From Bacillus gaemokensis (GTDB lineage Bacteria > Bacillota > Bacilli > Bacillales > Bacillaceae_G), in assembly GCF_001590835.1 (NCBI RefSeq), contig NZ_LTAQ01000005.1, positions 1,067-65,066 on the forward strand: 64,000 nt of DNA, given 5' to 3'. The position numbers and the translations under genes were made by a program. Below the pieces are notes generated by a model that made no database searches, was not told the DNA's origin, and was given only the letters and a program-made list of their open reading frames with translations. The first letter of the stretch is position 1; every line of letters starts with the position of its first letter. Below are positions 43,145-53,049 of this stretch, piece by piece.

Positions 43145-44551
43145 ATGCAGCAAACAACGAATGAGAAGTTACATCGTACGATGAAGAGTAGACATTTATT
43201 TATGATTGCACTTGGAGGGGTAATTGGAACAGGATTTTTCCTTGGATCGGGTTATACCATTAATCAAGCAGGACCAGGAGGAGCAATTCTTTCTTATTTA
43301 GTCGGTGGATTTATAATGTATTTAACAATGCTCTGTCTTGGTGAATTAACGGTAGCAATGCCAGTTTCGGGTTCTTTCCAAAAATATGCGACTAAGTTTA
43401 TTGGACCTGGCACAGGTTTTATGATTGGTTGGTTGTATTGGTTAGGCTGGGCAGTTACAGTTGGCTTAGAGTTAACATCGATTGGTTTAATGATGAAAAG
43501 GTGGTTTCCATCCGTTGATGTTTGGGTATGGTGCCTTGTATTTGGTTTAATTTTATACATGTCCAATGCTATCTCAGCAAAAAGTTATGCAGAATTAGAA
43601 TTTTGGTTCTCTAGTATTAAAGTGCTTACGATTATTGCATTTGTTGTTCTTGGAGGCAGTGCATTATTTGGATTTGTATCTTATGACGGAAAAGAAGCAG
43701 CGCCTCTTTTTTCTAACTTTGTGAGCGATGGTGGATTATTCCCGAACGGGCTCGCTGCAGTGCTTCTTACAATGATTACGGTTAACTTTTCATTCCAAGG
43801 TACAGAGTTAATCGGGATTGCAGCGGGGGAGAGTGAAGAACCAGAAAAAACAATCCCACGTGCGATTCGTAATACAGTATGGCGCATTATGTTGTTCTTT
43901 ATTTTAACAATGACAATTTTAGTAGGGTTAATTTCATGGAAAGATGCAGGTGTTATTGAAAGTCCATTCGTTGTTGTATTTGATAAAATCGGTATCCCAT
44001 ATGCAGCGGATATTATGAACTTTGTCATTATTACCGCTTTATTATCTGTAGCAAATTCCGGTTTATATGCAGCAACTCGTATATTATGGTCACTAGCGAA
44101 TGAAGGAATGGCACCAGCTTCCTTCAAAAAGGTAAATAAACGTGGTATTCCTCTTACAGCATTAGTGGTTACAATTGCGGTAGCAGCATTATCGTTATTA
44201 ACAAGTATTTTAGCGGAAGATACAGTATATATTTACTTATTATCTATTGCTGGATTATCGGCGGTTGCAAGCTGGATTATCATTGCATTATCGCAGCTTC
44301 GTTTTAGAAGTCAATATGTAAAACAAGGCGGGAAAGTGGAAGATTTAAAATATAAAACACCGCTATATCCAATTGTACCAATTCTAGCATTGATTACGAA
44401 TAGCATTGTTGTCATTAGTTTAGCGTTTATTCCAGAGCAGCGTATGGCGTTATATTGCGGTATTCCATTTATCATTTTCTGCTATGTATATTATTATATA
44501 AATAAGAAAAGGCAGCAAATTACGAAAGTGGAGATGGAAAAAAACGCATGA
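43145..44551 (+). CDS. Amino acid permease (APC family, RocC/RocE/LysP type)
   Basis: A 468-residue, 12-helix permease. The N-terminus KSRHLFMIALGGVIGTGFFL is the amino acid transporter (AAT) subfamily signature; FQGTELIGIAAGESEEPEKT is the conserved TM6-loop motif. Substrates of relatives are arginine, lysine or other cationic and aromatic amino acids; the exact one is not clear. It starts behind GGGGAGG. The last 4 bases overlap the OsmC gene, so the two are translated together. Confidence 0.9.
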   Translation: MQQTTNEKLHRTMKSRHLFMIALGGVIGTGFFLGSGYTINQAGPGGAILSYLVGGFIMYLTMLCLGELTVAMPVSGSFQKYATKFIGPGTGFMIGWLYWLGWAVTVGLELTSIGLMMKRWFPSVDVWVWCLVFGLILYMSNAISAKSYAELEFWFSSIKVLTIIAFVVLGGSALFGFVSYDGKEAAPLFSNFVSDGGLFPNGLAAVLLTMITVNFSFQGTELIGIAAGESEEPEKTIPRAIRNTVWRIMLFFILTMTILVGLISWKDAGVIESPFVVVFDKIGIPYAADIMNFVIITALLSVANSGLYAATRILWSLANEGMAPASFKKVNKRGIPLTALVVTIAVAALSLLTSILAEDTVYIYLLSIAGLSAVASWIIIALSQLRFRSQYVKQGGKVEDLKYKTPLYPIVPILALITNSIVVISLAFIPEQRMALYCGIPFIIFCYVYYYINKKRQQITKVEMEKNA

Positions 44552-44928
44552 AACTAACAATCAAGCATGATGATATTGAGGTAGAACTTTCTCATGGACA
44601 ATTACAAATTGGAAAAGAAAGTGGATTTACACCGCTAGAATTACTCGTTTCTTCTATTGCAGGATGTAGCGCTATTGTCTTTCGAACAATTTTAGAAAAG
44701 AAGCGTATTTCATACGATGCGTTTACAATTGAAACTGAAATTGGAAGAAGTGAAGCTTTATCAAGACCGGTGGAAAGTATTCATCTGCACTATATAATAA
44801 AAGCAGAGAGAATTACGCAGGAGCAGTTAGAAAAGGTTCTAGAACTTGCGGTGAAAAATTGTACGATTGCTCAATCTGTGAAGGATAGTATAAAAATTAC
44901 GGAAACACTTGAGCTAATTGGTGAATAA
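44548..44928 (+). CDS. OsmC/Ohr-family protein
   Basis: A 126-residue OsmC-fold protein with the two conserved Cys in SSIAGCSAIVFRTILEKKRI and AVKNCTIAQSV, the residues that reduce organic peroxides in this family. It is close to the YhfA-like branch rather than classical Ohr. The ATGA overlap with the permease gene is unusual for a peroxidase and hints at a role linked to amino acid use, but this is inference. Confidence 0.82.
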   Translation: MKLTIKHDDIEVELSHGQLQIGKESGFTPLELLVSSIAGCSAIVFRTILEKKRISYDAFTIETEIGRSEALSRPVESIHLHYIIKAERITQEQLEKVLELAVKNCTIAQSVKDSIKITETLELIGE

Positions 44929-44953
44929 TTTTTATGAGAGATATGTAAAATCG

Positions 44954-45000
44954 GAAGAAATCGAGAGTAAGAGCGTATAGATCCTGCCCTCGATTTTTCT
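44954..45000 (+). terminator. Terminator of permease-osmC
   Basis: AAATCGAG / CTCGATTT stem with a long loop, followed by TTCTTTT. Confidence 0.65.
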
Positions 45001-45042
45001 TTTGAATTAAATTATATATATACTGAAAAAGGGGGTGGTAAT

Positions 45043-45495
45043 ATGAAGTTAGATAATGAATGTTTAGGGTGTAAATTAGCAAATAATGATGAACTTGTAT
45101 ATCAGATATATGAAAATGATTATGTGACTTGTTTTTTAGATCATGCTCCTTTTAATTCAGGGCATACTTTAATCGTTCCAAAGCAGCACTTCCTAGAAGT
45201 AGATGAACTTGATACAGATACAGCAAAAGCGATTATGGATGCTTCTAAGCTTATTTCAAAAGCCATCAAGTTATTGTACAAACCGGACGGAATTACAATT
45301 TGTCAAAATGGTGGGATCTTTAATGAATTAACTCATTATCATATGCATGTTGTACCAAGGTATAAAAACCAACCATTTGCTGATTTTTATATTGAGCAGT
45401 CAATAGATAGGGAAAATAAGATTCATAATTTTTCTGATACGAAACGATTGTTAAAAGAAACGATTAATCAAATGACGGGTATAGAAAAAGCTTAA
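45043..45495 (+). CDS. HIT-family nucleotide hydrolase
   Basis: A 150-residue histidine triad protein. The catalytic H-x-H-x-H appears in THYHMHVVPRY; the N-terminal CLGCKLANNDE has a C-x-x-C as in zinc-containing HIT proteins, and FNSGHTLIVPKQHF is the first conserved block. It hydrolyses AMP-lysine, AMP-NH2 or dinucleotide substrates. RBS GGGGGTGG. Monocistronic and convergent with the two-component genes. Confidence 0.88.
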   Translation: MKLDNECLGCKLANNDELVYQIYENDYVTCFLDHAPFNSGHTLIVPKQHFLEVDELDTDTAKAIMDASKLISKAIKLLYKPDGITICQNGGIFNELTHYHMHVVPRYKNQPFADFYIEQSIDRENKIHNFSDTKRLLKETINQMTGIEKA

Positions 45496-45522
45496 GAGGA
45501 ATTTTCTTAAGCTTTTTCTACT
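45482..45522. terminator. Shared bidirectional terminator
   Basis: AGAAAAAGCTTAAGA / TCTTAAGCTTTTTCT stem that overlaps the 3' ends of both the HIT gene and the convergent kinase gene. Confidence 0.85.
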
Positions 45523-46886
45523 ATTGGCAAAGAAATAGTAAAGCAAGAACCATGATCTAAGGTACTTTTAACGGTAACCTTTCCGCCATGTAGTTCTACA
45601 ATTTCTTTGACAATGGCAAGTCCTAATCCAGTTCCGCCAGTAGCGCGTGACCTTGCTTTATCGACGCGATAAAAGCGTTCGAAGATATGTGGGAGATCTT
45701 CTTCGGGAATTCCGTCACCTTCATCTTGGATTGCAATTTCAATATGTGATTTATGTGCTGTAGCATAAATCATAATTTGAGAATATTCTGCTGAATGTGC
45801 ATACGCATTATTTAAAATATTAACGATAACTTGTTCAAATCGTTGTTCATCCAGAACGGTAAAAAGTGAAGAAGAACATGTTAAAGAAACATTGATATGT
45901 TTTGCTTCATACATAGTATTCACTTTTGTAACAATGCGAGAAAGAAAGTTGTGTAAGTGTATTTCTGTTGTTTGGATGGAAAAGTTAAGCTGTTCCATTT
46001 GCGCAAGTAAGAATAAGTCTTGTACTAAATTTGTAATGTAATCCGCTTCATCTTTTATAATTGATAAATATTTTTGACGTTGCTCATGAGACGTACTGTC
46101 TTTCAGCGAGATGTCTGCATAACCTCTTACATAGGTTAACGGTGTTCTTAGTTCGTGGGCCACACTTGCTAAAAACGCACTTCTTTCTTTTTTCATATAA
46201 TGTAGGTCATTTGCGAGTGTTTGAATAGACTCTGCAAGTTCACCAATTTCATCATTTTGAGTAGTAATTAATGAAACGGACAAATCACCACGACTCATTT
46301 TTTCAGTAGCATGCTTCATACGAAGAAGTGGTTGTGTTAACAAGCGTGATAGAAGAAAAATTGTAATAACTGTTAATACAAAGGTAATTGCACCAGCGAT
46401 AATAAACTGCTTTGTTAGTCCGTCAATCATTTGTTCAATAGAATTTGTTCCAAGAAACATATAAACATACCCTTCGGTCTTTCCATTAATTACAATAGGG
46501 CTGACTGTACATATATAATTAGATGTTTTCCAGTGGTTCTCAATGATGGTTCCGTTATGGTTAGCACCTGTTATCATTTTCGTAATATGTTTCTTTATAG
46601 TAGAATCTATATCATTAGACTTTGCTAATATCTTTTTGTCGGCATTTGTAATGACAACCTTCGTTGCAGCTTCTGACTCCATTAAGGCAACATGAGAGAT
46701 GGTTTGCGAATCAAAATATTTTTCAAGCACATCTCGGTGACTATTTCCACGCTTTAATAACGCGGTCATTTCTTCATTTACCCTCGTATTGACAAGGCTG
46801 TAATAGAGCGATATAAACAGTAAGCTTTCAATTAATAACGTAACAATTAAAAAATAAAAACCAAGTTGAACAGAAATTCGTTTCAT
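45507..46886 (-). CDS. OmpR-system sensor histidine kinase
   Basis: A 459-residue kinase. TM1 (about residues 8-30), an extracellular sensor domain of about 130 residues, TM2 (about 160-180), HAMP (RMKHATEKMSRGDLSV), HisKA with SVAHELRTPLTYVRG, and HATPase with QVIVNILNNAYAHS, DEGDGIPEEDLPHIFERFYR and GGTGLGLAIVKEI. ATG 46886 is 7 bases from AAGGAG and overlaps the regulator stop codon; GTG 46889 is the alternative. Its divergent neighbour is a His/Met-rich lipoprotein that may be linked to the signal. Confidence 0.9.
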   Translation of the reverse strand: MKRISVQLGFYFLIVTLLIESLLFISLYYSLVNTRVNEEMTALLKRGNSHRDVLEKYFDSQTISHVALMESEAATKVVITNADKKILAKSNDIDSTIKKHITKMITGANHNGTIIENHWKTSNYICTVSPIVINGKTEGYVYMFLGTNSIEQMIDGLTKQFIIAGAITFVLTVITIFLLSRLLTQPLLRMKHATEKMSRGDLSVSLITTQNDEIGELAESIQTLANDLHYMKKERSAFLASVAHELRTPLTYVRGYADISLKDSTSHEQRQKYLSIIKDEADYITNLVQDLFLLAQMEQLNFSIQTTEIHLHNFLSRIVTKVNTMYEAKHINVSLTCSSSLFTVLDEQRFEQVIVNILNNAYAHSAEYSQIMIYATAHKSHIEIAIQDEGDGIPEEDLPHIFERFYRVDKARSRATGGTGLGLAIVKEIVELHGGKVTVKSTLDHGSCFTISLPIVEKA

Positions 46887-47575
46887 CACATAGCTCCTTG
46901 ATTTTCAGTATCAATCCATCGATAGCCAATTCCATATACCGTTTTTAAATGTTCATCAATTGGAAAATTTGCTTTTCGTAATTTATCACGTAAATTACGA
47001 ATATGGGAATCTACTGTGCGATCTTCTGTATTTGTTTCCAGTCCCCAAATCCGTTCAATAAGCTGATCGCGGCTAAGCACGTAGTTTACGTGACGTAAAA
47101 ATAATCCGAGTAAAGAGAATTCAATGGGGGTAAGAAAAATCTCTTGTCCATGAACAGAAATAAAATGTTTTGCTTCATCCCACAAAATTGTCCTATATTG
47201 TATTTGTTCATTTTGATTACTGCGCCGCAGGACAGCTTCAATACGAGCTAACAGTTCCTCTTCATGAAAAGGCTTAGTTATATAGTCGTCAGCTCCAATT
47301 TTCAATCCTTGAACAACATCTATCGTTTGATCCCGAGCAGTTACCATAATAATAGGAACACTACTAAATGAACGGATTCTTTTACATGTTTCCCATCCAT
47401 CTATTTTTGGCATCATAATATCAAGAAGAACGAACTTGAAACTTTTGCTTTCTATATAGGAAATGGCTTCATGTCCTGAAGTTGCACATACACAGTTATA
47501 TCCTCTGGGAGTCAGATAAAGGGTTAATAATTCTAGCATTCTTGGCTCATCATCTACGAGTAGTATATCAATCAT
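46886..47575 (-). CDS. OmpR/PhoB-family response regulator
   Basis: A 229-residue regulator. Receiver: LVDDEPRMLELL, phospho-Asp in FVLLDIMMPKIDG, MVTARD and DDYITKPFHEEEL. A winged-helix C-terminal domain follows (LTPIEFSLLGLFLRHVNYVL, TVDSHIRNLRDKL). First gene of the two-gene operon with the kinase; the promoter region is shared with the divergent lipoprotein. Confidence 0.93.
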   Translation of the reverse strand: MIDILLVDDEPRMLELLTLYLTPRGYNCVCATSGHEAISYIESKSFKFVLLDIMMPKIDGWETCKRIRSFSSVPIIMVTARDQTIDVVQGLKIGADDYITKPFHEEELLARIEAVLRRSNQNEQIQYRTILWDEAKHFISVHGQEIFLTPIEFSLLGLFLRHVNYVLSRDQLIERIWGLETNTEDRTVDSHIRNLRDKLRKANFPIDEHLKTVYGIGYRWIDTENQGAM

Positions 47576-47831
47576 AGAGTATCCTCCGTATTTGTATTCA
47601 TTATCCCGTAAAATTCGGATTGATAAATGTTAATAATCAGTGTGGTTGAAGAAAAACTACACTGACTAAAGTTTCACTTTATACAAAGTGTAATGCAAAA
47701 TTATGAAGAAATGTTGCAGATTATGAGGTGTCTGCATAATTTCTCCAGAATTGCTTGTTATCGTATAGTTGAAATACACATTTTAGGTAAAGGATATAGG
47801 CTCAGAACATAATGGACAGGGAGGCGATATA

Positions 47832-49082
47832 ATGAAAAAAACAACTCAAGTCTTGAGTATGACAATAGTTGCTACACTCGGGCTCGCGGCGTGTGGACAA
47901 ATGAGTACAGAGCAAAAAAAGAATGAACATACAAAGCATCAGAAGGATGAGAATCAAAAGGATATGAAAATGGATCATGGGGCGATGGGACCGAAAGAAA
48001 TGAACGCAGGAGCATCTAGTGATTTGTTAACAACAAGTTTAAAAAATATCACAAGACTAAATACAAATGATCCTATGCAAATGGCAGTATTAACATCGCA
48101 AACAATTTGGCCAGCGACTCATAAAGAGAATCAGCCAGGAGCAGTTATTCTAGTACCATCTAACCAATGGCAAATTGGACTTGCTAGTGCTGATCTCATT
48201 CATCATCCAAATAATGGTCCTATTTTATTTATAAATAAAGAAAGTGTTCCTGAGGTGACGTTAAAAGAAATTAAACGGTTAAATCCACTCGGAACAAAAG
48301 ATGGGACACAAATTATGGTAATGGGGGATGTAGAACCTTCTGCATTAGACCAATTGAAGGGATATAAAGTAAAACAAATAAAAGAAACTGATCCAGCAAT
48401 TTTTGCAAAAGACGTTGATAAGGAATATGCCGATATAACAGGGAAGTACCCAAATAGCATTATTATCGGTTCATCTGAAGAAGAAGGACGTTTGTATACG
48501 ACACCAGCTGTGAACTGGATTGCTCATATGCCTGAATCTCTTTTATATGTAGAAAAAGATAAAGTATCAGAAGCTACAATTGAAGCGTTAAAAGAAAGAA
48601 AAGGGAAAGCAAATATATATGTTTTAGGTCCAGAGAAAATTATTTCAAAAGAGGTAGAGAAAGAGCTAAGTAAGCATGGGAAAGTGACACGTATTAGTGG
48701 GGAAACGCCAACTGAGAACTCAATCGCGTTTGCTAAGTTTAAAGATGAGAAAACAAAATTTGGTTGGGGATTTACTAAACCAGGTCATGGTGTCTCATTT
48801 GTTTCAACGGAAACACCGGAATTAGTAATTGCTGGCGCACCGTTCTCGCATATGGGAAAACATGCCCCGGTTCTTTTATTAGATAAAGGGAATGTTTCAC
48901 AGCCAATATATGATTTACTAGCAACAATTCAACCTAAGTTTAAAGATGATCCAACGCTAGGTCCATATAATCACGGTTTCTTATTGGGGAATATAGAGAA
49001 TATTTCGTTTGAAACGCAAGGGATATTGGATGAAAAATTAGAGATTGTTCAGGAAAATGGCGGAGGGCACGGTGGACATTAA
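47832..49082 (+). CDS. Lipoprotein with CWB2-like repeats and His/Met-rich ends
   Basis: A 416-residue lipoprotein (lipobox GLAAC, Cys about 21). After the Cys comes a linker rich in Lys, His, Met and Asp (HTKHQKDENQKDMKMDHGAM), and the last residues are GGGHGGH. The body carries repeats like the putative cell-wall-binding 2 family: GAVILVPSNQWQIGLASADL, GTQIMVMGDVEPSALDQLKG, ANIYVLGPEKIISKEVEKEL. RBS GGGAGG. The His/Met ends suggest binding of copper or another metal, and the divergent two-component system may control it. Both points are inference. Confidence 0.78.
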   Translation: MKKTTQVLSMTIVATLGLAACGQMSTEQKKNEHTKHQKDENQKDMKMDHGAMGPKEMNAGASSDLLTTSLKNITRLNTNDPMQMAVLTSQTIWPATHKENQPGAVILVPSNQWQIGLASADLIHHPNNGPILFINKESVPEVTLKEIKRLNPLGTKDGTQIMVMGDVEPSALDQLKGYKVKQIKETDPAIFAKDVDKEYADITGKYPNSIIIGSSEEEGRLYTTPAVNWIAHMPESLLYVEKDKVSEATIEALKERKGKANIYVLGPEKIISKEVEKELSKHGKVTRISGETPTENSIAFAKFKDEKTKFGWGFTKPGHGVSFVSTETPELVIAGAPFSHMGKHAPVLLLDKGNVSQPIYDLLATIQPKFKDDPTLGPYNHGFLLGNIENISFETQGILDEKLEIVQENGGGHGGH

Positions 49083-49086
49083 ATGC

Positions 49087-49116
49087 GAAAGACGTTACGT
49101 GATGTAGCGTCTCTTT
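49087..49116 (+). terminator. Terminator of the lipoprotein gene
   Basis: AAAGACG-TTAC...GTAG-CGTCTC imperfect stem followed by TTTTGTTT. Confidence 0.6.
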
Positions 49117-49186
49117 TGTTTGGGAAACTTTTTCATAGCAAAAAATCTAACATTCGTTATATAATGTCTCTCGTGCAGTCGGACCG

Positions 49187-49207
49187 ATTTTCTTATGAAG
49201 AAAATCA
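49187..49207 (+). promoter_or_regulatory. Perfect 9-bp palindrome upstream of the SulP gene
   Basis: GATTTTCTT-ATG-AAGAAAATC: a short hairpin or dimeric operator located 27 bases before the preferred TTG start. An in-frame ATG lies in its loop but has no RBS. Confidence 0.45.
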
Positions 49208-49233
49208 AGAGAGAGAAGGAGAGGCGTGTTATT

Positions 49234-50700
49234 TTGTTACAAACATTAAAAAATGAATGGTTTTCTAACGTGAAAGGCGATGTATTATCAGGTATTGTTG
49301 TTGCGTTAGCATTGATTCCTGAAGCAATTGCTTTTTCTGTTATTGCAGGGGTAGATCCAATGGTTGGATTATATGCTGCGTTTTGTATTGCTGTGACGAT
49401 TTCATTTGTTGGCGGAAGACCGGGGATGATTTCTGCTGCAACAGGTGCAATGGCACTGTTAATGGTTACACTTGTAAAGGATCATGGACTGCAGTATTTA
49501 TTTGCTGCAACAATTTTAACTGGTGTTGTACAAATTATTTTTGGAGTGCTGAAGTTAAGCTCACTCATGAAATTTGTACCTCGTTCTGTAATGAGTGGTT
49601 TTGTAAATGCACTTGGAATTTTAATTTTTACAGCACAATTGCCACATTTTCAAGGGGTAGATTGGAAAATGTATGCGTTAGTTGCATTAGGATTAGCAAT
49701 TATTTATTTGTTTCCACGTATTACAACTGCAGTACCTTCTACACTTGTCTCTATTATCGTTGTTACAAGTCTTGCGATTTTTAGTGGATTTCAATTACGT
49801 ACAGTTGGTGATATGGGAAGTTTGCCGACAGAATTACCGTTCTTTAATATCCCAGATGTACCATTTACGTTAGAAACATTAGCAATTATTTTACCGTACT
49901 CTGTAATGCTAGCTGTTATTGGTTTACTGGAATCACTACTAACAGCATCTCTTTTGGATGACATGACAGATACGCCAAGTAGCAAGCATAAAGAGGCACG
50001 TGGACAAGGAATTGCAAATATTGTTGCAGGATTCTTTGGTGGAATGGCAGGGTGTGCAATGATTGGACAATCTGTGATTAACATTAAATCAGGTGGTCGT
50101 GGTCGATTATCAACATTTGTAGCCGGTGGATTTTTAATTGTATTGCTATTCGTTCTAGGTGATTATGTTGTTCATATTCCAATGGCAGCATTAGTTGCTG
50201 TCATGATTATGGTGGCCATCGGAACGTTTGATTGGAATTCTGTATTTACGCTTCATAAAGTTCCAAAAGGCGATGCGTTTGTCATGCTTATAACAGTTGC
50301 GATTGTTCTCATAACACACAATTTGGGTCTCGGTGTTATTATTGGTACAGTAATAAGTGCAGTTTTATTTGCAGTAAATATGGCAAAGATTCACGTGAAA
50401 CATTCTCATATTGGTGAGAAAAAAGTATACGCTATTCATGGTCAACTGTTCTTTGCATCTGCGACAGAGTTTATAAATGCATTTCATTTTAAAGAGGATG
50501 TAAAAGAAATAGAAATTGATTTCACACATGCACATGTATGGGATGATTCAGCTGTAGCTGCAATTGATAAAGTTGCTATGAAGTATGAACAAAGTGGTGT
50601 GGGAGTTAATATAACAGGGTTAAATGAGCGTAGTTCGCAGCTTGTTGCGAATTTAATCACTTATAACAAGAATAACAATGTAGAGCAAACGGCTAAGTGA
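49234..50700 (+). CDS. SulP-family anion transporter with STAS domain
   Basis: A 488-residue protein. The membrane domain (about 10-385) has the SulP signature region [20 protein letters not shown] and [20 protein letters not shown]. It ends in a short STAS domain (about 395-480, [39 protein letters not shown]). Relatives move sulfate, bicarbonate or dicarboxylates; the substrate is not clear. The TTG at 49234 is preferred, 9 bases from AAGGAGAGG. The ATG at 49195 would place that RBS inside the gene. Confidence 0.86.
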   Translation: MLQTLKNEWFSNVKGDVLSGIVVALALIPEAIAFSVIAGVDPMVGLYAAFCIAVTISFVGGRPGMISAATGAMALLMVTLVKDHGLQYLFAATILTGVVQIIFGVLKLSSLMKFVPRSVMSGFVNALGILIFTAQLPHFQGVDWKMYALVALGLAIIYLFPRITTAVPSTLVSIIVVTSLAIFSGFQLRTVGDMGSLPTELPFFNIPDVPFTLETLAIILPYSVMLAVIGLLESLLTASLLDDMTDTPSSKHKEARGQGIANIVAGFFGGMAGCAMIGQSVINIKSGGRGRLSTFVAGGFLIVLLFVLGDYVVHIPMAALVAVMIMVAIGTFDWNSVFTLHKVPKGDAFVMLITVAIVLITHNLGLGVIIGTVISAVLFAVNMAKIHVKHSHIGEKKVYAIHGQLFFASATEFINAFHFKEDVKEIEIDFTHAHVWDDSAVAAIDKVAMKYEQSGVGVNITGLNERSSQLVANLITYNKNNNVEQTAK

Positions 50701-50703
50701 AGA

Positions 50704-50741
50704 TGAATCCCCTTTTTGGAAGACCAGAAAGGGGATTTTTG
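50704..50741 (+). terminator. Terminator of the SulP gene
   Basis: AATCCCCTTT / AAAGGGGATT stem followed by TTTG. Confidence 0.85.
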
Positions 50742-50781
50742 TATTATAATACGAGTATGATGATGAAAGGGGCTTCAGCAT

Positions 50782-51204
50782 ATGTATAAGCAGATTATAT
50801 TAGCGTGTGATGGTTCAGAACACTCATTACGTGCTGCAAAACATACCGCGTACATCGCTAAATTTAATAAAGAAACAAACGTTGAAGTTGTATATGTAGT
50901 AGATAATAAGACGGCAAAATCAGATATTATACAGGGACAGACGAATATAGAAACAATCTCAACTAGCCGAAAAGATAGATTAAAAGAAATAGAAGCGTTA
51001 TTACAGCAAGAAGAAGTTTCTTATCAAATTACAATCTTACATGGTGATCCAGGAAATACCCTTGTTCAATACGTAAATACAGGAGACATTGATCTTGTAA
51101 TAGCGGGAAGCAGGGGCTTAAATACATTGCAAGAAATGGTGCTTGGTAGTGTAAGTCATAAAATTGCAAAAAGAGTGAAATGTCCGGTGATGATAGTGAA
51201 GTAA
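50782..51204 (+). CDS. Universal stress protein UspA family
   Basis: A 140-residue Usp with the ATP-binding motif G-x2-G-x9-G-S/T visible as GSRGLNTLQEMVLGSVSHKI; ILACDGSEHSLRAAKHTAYI is the N-terminal signature. ATP-binding Usp proteins form dimers in the cytosol. It follows the SulP gene with its own RBS (AAAGGGG); SulP-Usp neighbours are common in Firmicutes and suggest linked expression. Confidence 0.9.
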   Translation: MYKQIILACDGSEHSLRAAKHTAYIAKFNKETNVEVVYVVDNKTAKSDIIQGQTNIETISTSRKDRLKEIEALLQQEEVSYQITILHGDPGNTLVQYVNTGDIDLVIAGSRGLNTLQEMVLGSVSHKIAKRVKCPVMIVK

Positions 51205-51232
51205 CAGACAGCAGAAATGTTGTCTGTTTTTA
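51202..51232 (+). terminator. Terminator of the usp gene
   Basis: AACAGACA...TGTCTGTT stem followed by TTTAG. Confidence 0.65.
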
Positions 51233-51345
51233 GTAGGAAGAAAACTTACAATTTTGTAAGATAGTTGTTAGCGAAATCGATGTTATAGAATTCCTTTCAT
51301 TGATAAAATAAAAATATCAAATGAGCGAATGGGAGGATGAAAGAA

Positions 51346-51465
51346 ATGAAAGGATTTCAAAGTTTATCATATAGTCAAGGAGTAAGTCTTGTTTGTTTAG
51401 CTGGTTTTGCTAGTTCGGTGATGTTGGCTGTTGCTGTAAAGGTGTTTCAGCACATGTTTTTATAG
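51346..51465 (+). CDS. 39-residue hydrophobic membrane peptide
   Basis: A short ORF, MKGFQSLSYSQGVSLVCLAG then FASSVMLAVAVKVFQHMFL, preceded by GGGAGG 9 bases before ATG 51346. One membrane helix is likely (about residues 11-33). The strong RBS and typical codon use support a real gene. Function unknown. Followed by a terminator at 51533. Confidence 0.6.
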   Translation: MKGFQSLSYSQGVSLVCLAGFASSVMLAVAVKVFQHMFL

Positions 51466-51532
51466 GATGGATTTTGTGAATGGAAGGGAATGATTTTTAT
51501 ATACTGCAAGAAAGAAACAGCATGTTTAAATA

Positions 51533-51577
51533 AAAAATAGCTCTTAGCATATATATCAATGCTAGGAGCTATTTTTA
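51533..51577. terminator. Terminator downstream of the small peptide gene
   Basis: AAATAGCTC-TAGCAT / ATGCTA-GAGCTATTT stem with T run; it may also serve glpT on the opposite strand. Confidence 0.85.
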
Positions 51578-51676
51578 TTTCTCTACTTCGCTTTTTTTCA
51601 TTTGTTACGCTAATCTCCCCTCACTAAAAGTAAAACAATTTAAAGAGGGGAGAAAGAAATGTAGAAAAATTTCTTC

Positions 51677-53026
51677 TTAAGCTTGTTGTGATTTTTTCGA
51701 TCCTGTATTTAAAGTAAGAGCAAGAAAGACGATTGCAAGCACACAAGATGCAAGTAGTAAAATGAACCCACCATCCCATCCGAAAGCATCTACAATAAAG
51801 CCCATAGCAGCACTAGCAAATGCTGCTCCGCCCAGATAACCAAAGAAACCTGTTAAACCAGCGGCTGTTCCAGCAGCCTTTTTCGGTGCTAAGTCAAGCG
51901 CATGTAAACCGATTAACATAACTGGTCCATAAATTAAAAATCCAATTGCTACAAGTGCGATACTATCAATGATTGGATGACCAGCTGGATTTAACCAGTA
52001 AACAAGAACGGCAATGAATACACCAACCATGAATAAAATGCCAGCAGGTGCACGGCGGCCCTTAAATAATTTATCACTCATCCACCCGCAAAGGAGCGTA
52101 CCTGGAATACCGGCAAATTCGTACAGTGCGTATGCAGTACGTGAGCTATTATGTGTAAAGCTTTTTTCTTCTACTAAATAAGTTGGAGCCCAGTCTACAA
52201 CGCCGTAGCGTACGAAATATACAAATACGTTAGCAATGGCGATGTACCATAAAAATTTGTTATTCAGTACATATGTGAATAAAATTTCTTTTACCGAAAG
52301 TTCACGCTCACGGTCTTTTACTTTTTCACCTGAAGGATATTCACCTTTATATTCTTCAATAGGTGGTAATCCACAAGATTGTGGTGTATCACGCATTACA
52401 ATTAAAACGTAAATTCCAACTAAAATTGATAGAATACCCGGGAAGTAGAAAATACTTTGCCAGCTACCTGCAAATAAGAACAGTCCTAATGTTACGAGTG
52501 GACCCATAAGTCCACCGCCAACATTGTGGGCAACATTCCAAATGGACATCTTTGTACCACGTTCGCTAATAGAGAACCAGTGAACCATTGTACGACCACA
52601 AGGTGGCCAGCCCATACCTTGTACCCAACCATTTAAAAACTGAAAGACAAACATAAGTAAAATGCTCGTTGTAATAAAAGAGAACGAACCGAAAATAATA
52701 TTGATGATACCAGATAAAAATAGTCCTGCTGCTAAGAAGTAGCGAGGGTTACAACGGTCGGATACAATCCCCATAATAAATTTACTTAGGCCATATGCAA
52801 TAGATACGGCAGAAAGGATAACCCCAAGTTCTCCTTTACTAAAACCTTGTTCAACAAGATAAGGCATAGCCAGTGAAAAGTTTTTGCGAACAAGATAATA
52901 ACCTGCATAGCCAATGAAAATGCCTAAAAACACTTGCAAACGCAGTTTGCGGTACTCACTGTCAACACGATCAGCAGGCAAGCGTTCTGTATGCGGCGCA
53001 GGTTTAAATAACTGAGTTAAAAACAT
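51677..53026 (-). CDS. glpT: Glycerol-3-phosphate:phosphate antiporter
   Basis: A 449-residue MFS organophosphate antiporter, about the usual length. [20 protein letters not shown] (TM1, family signature), [20 protein letters not shown] and [19 protein letters not shown] are typical of GlpT/UhpT. It takes up glycerol-3-phosphate in exchange for phosphate. Monocistronic here. The upstream leader contains an intrinsic terminator and a cre, matching the GlpP antitermination and CcpA control known for Bacillus glp genes. Confidence 0.92.
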   Translation of the reverse strand: MFLTQLFKPAPHTERLPADRVDSEYRKLRLQVFLGIFIGYAGYYLVRKNFSLAMPYLVEQGFSKGELGVILSAVSIAYGLSKFIMGIVSDRCNPRYFLAAGLFLSGIINIIFGSFSFITTSILLMFVFQFLNGWVQGMGWPPCGRTMVHWFSISERGTKMSIWNVAHNVGGGLMGPLVTLGLFLFAGSWQSIFYFPGILSILVGIYVLIVMRDTPQSCGLPPIEEYKGEYPSGEKVKDRERELSVKEILFTYVLNNKFLWYIAIANVFVYFVRYGVVDWAPTYLVEEKSFTHNSSRTAYALYEFAGIPGTLLCGWMSDKLFKGRRAPAGILFMVGVFIAVLVYWLNPAGHPIIDSIALVAIGFLIYGPVMLIGLHALDLAPKKAAGTAAGLTGFFGYLGGAAFASAAMGFIVDAFGWDGGFILLLASCVLAIVFLALTLNTGSKKSQQA

Positions 53027-53049
53027 TGCCTAAAATCCTCCTTTATTAT

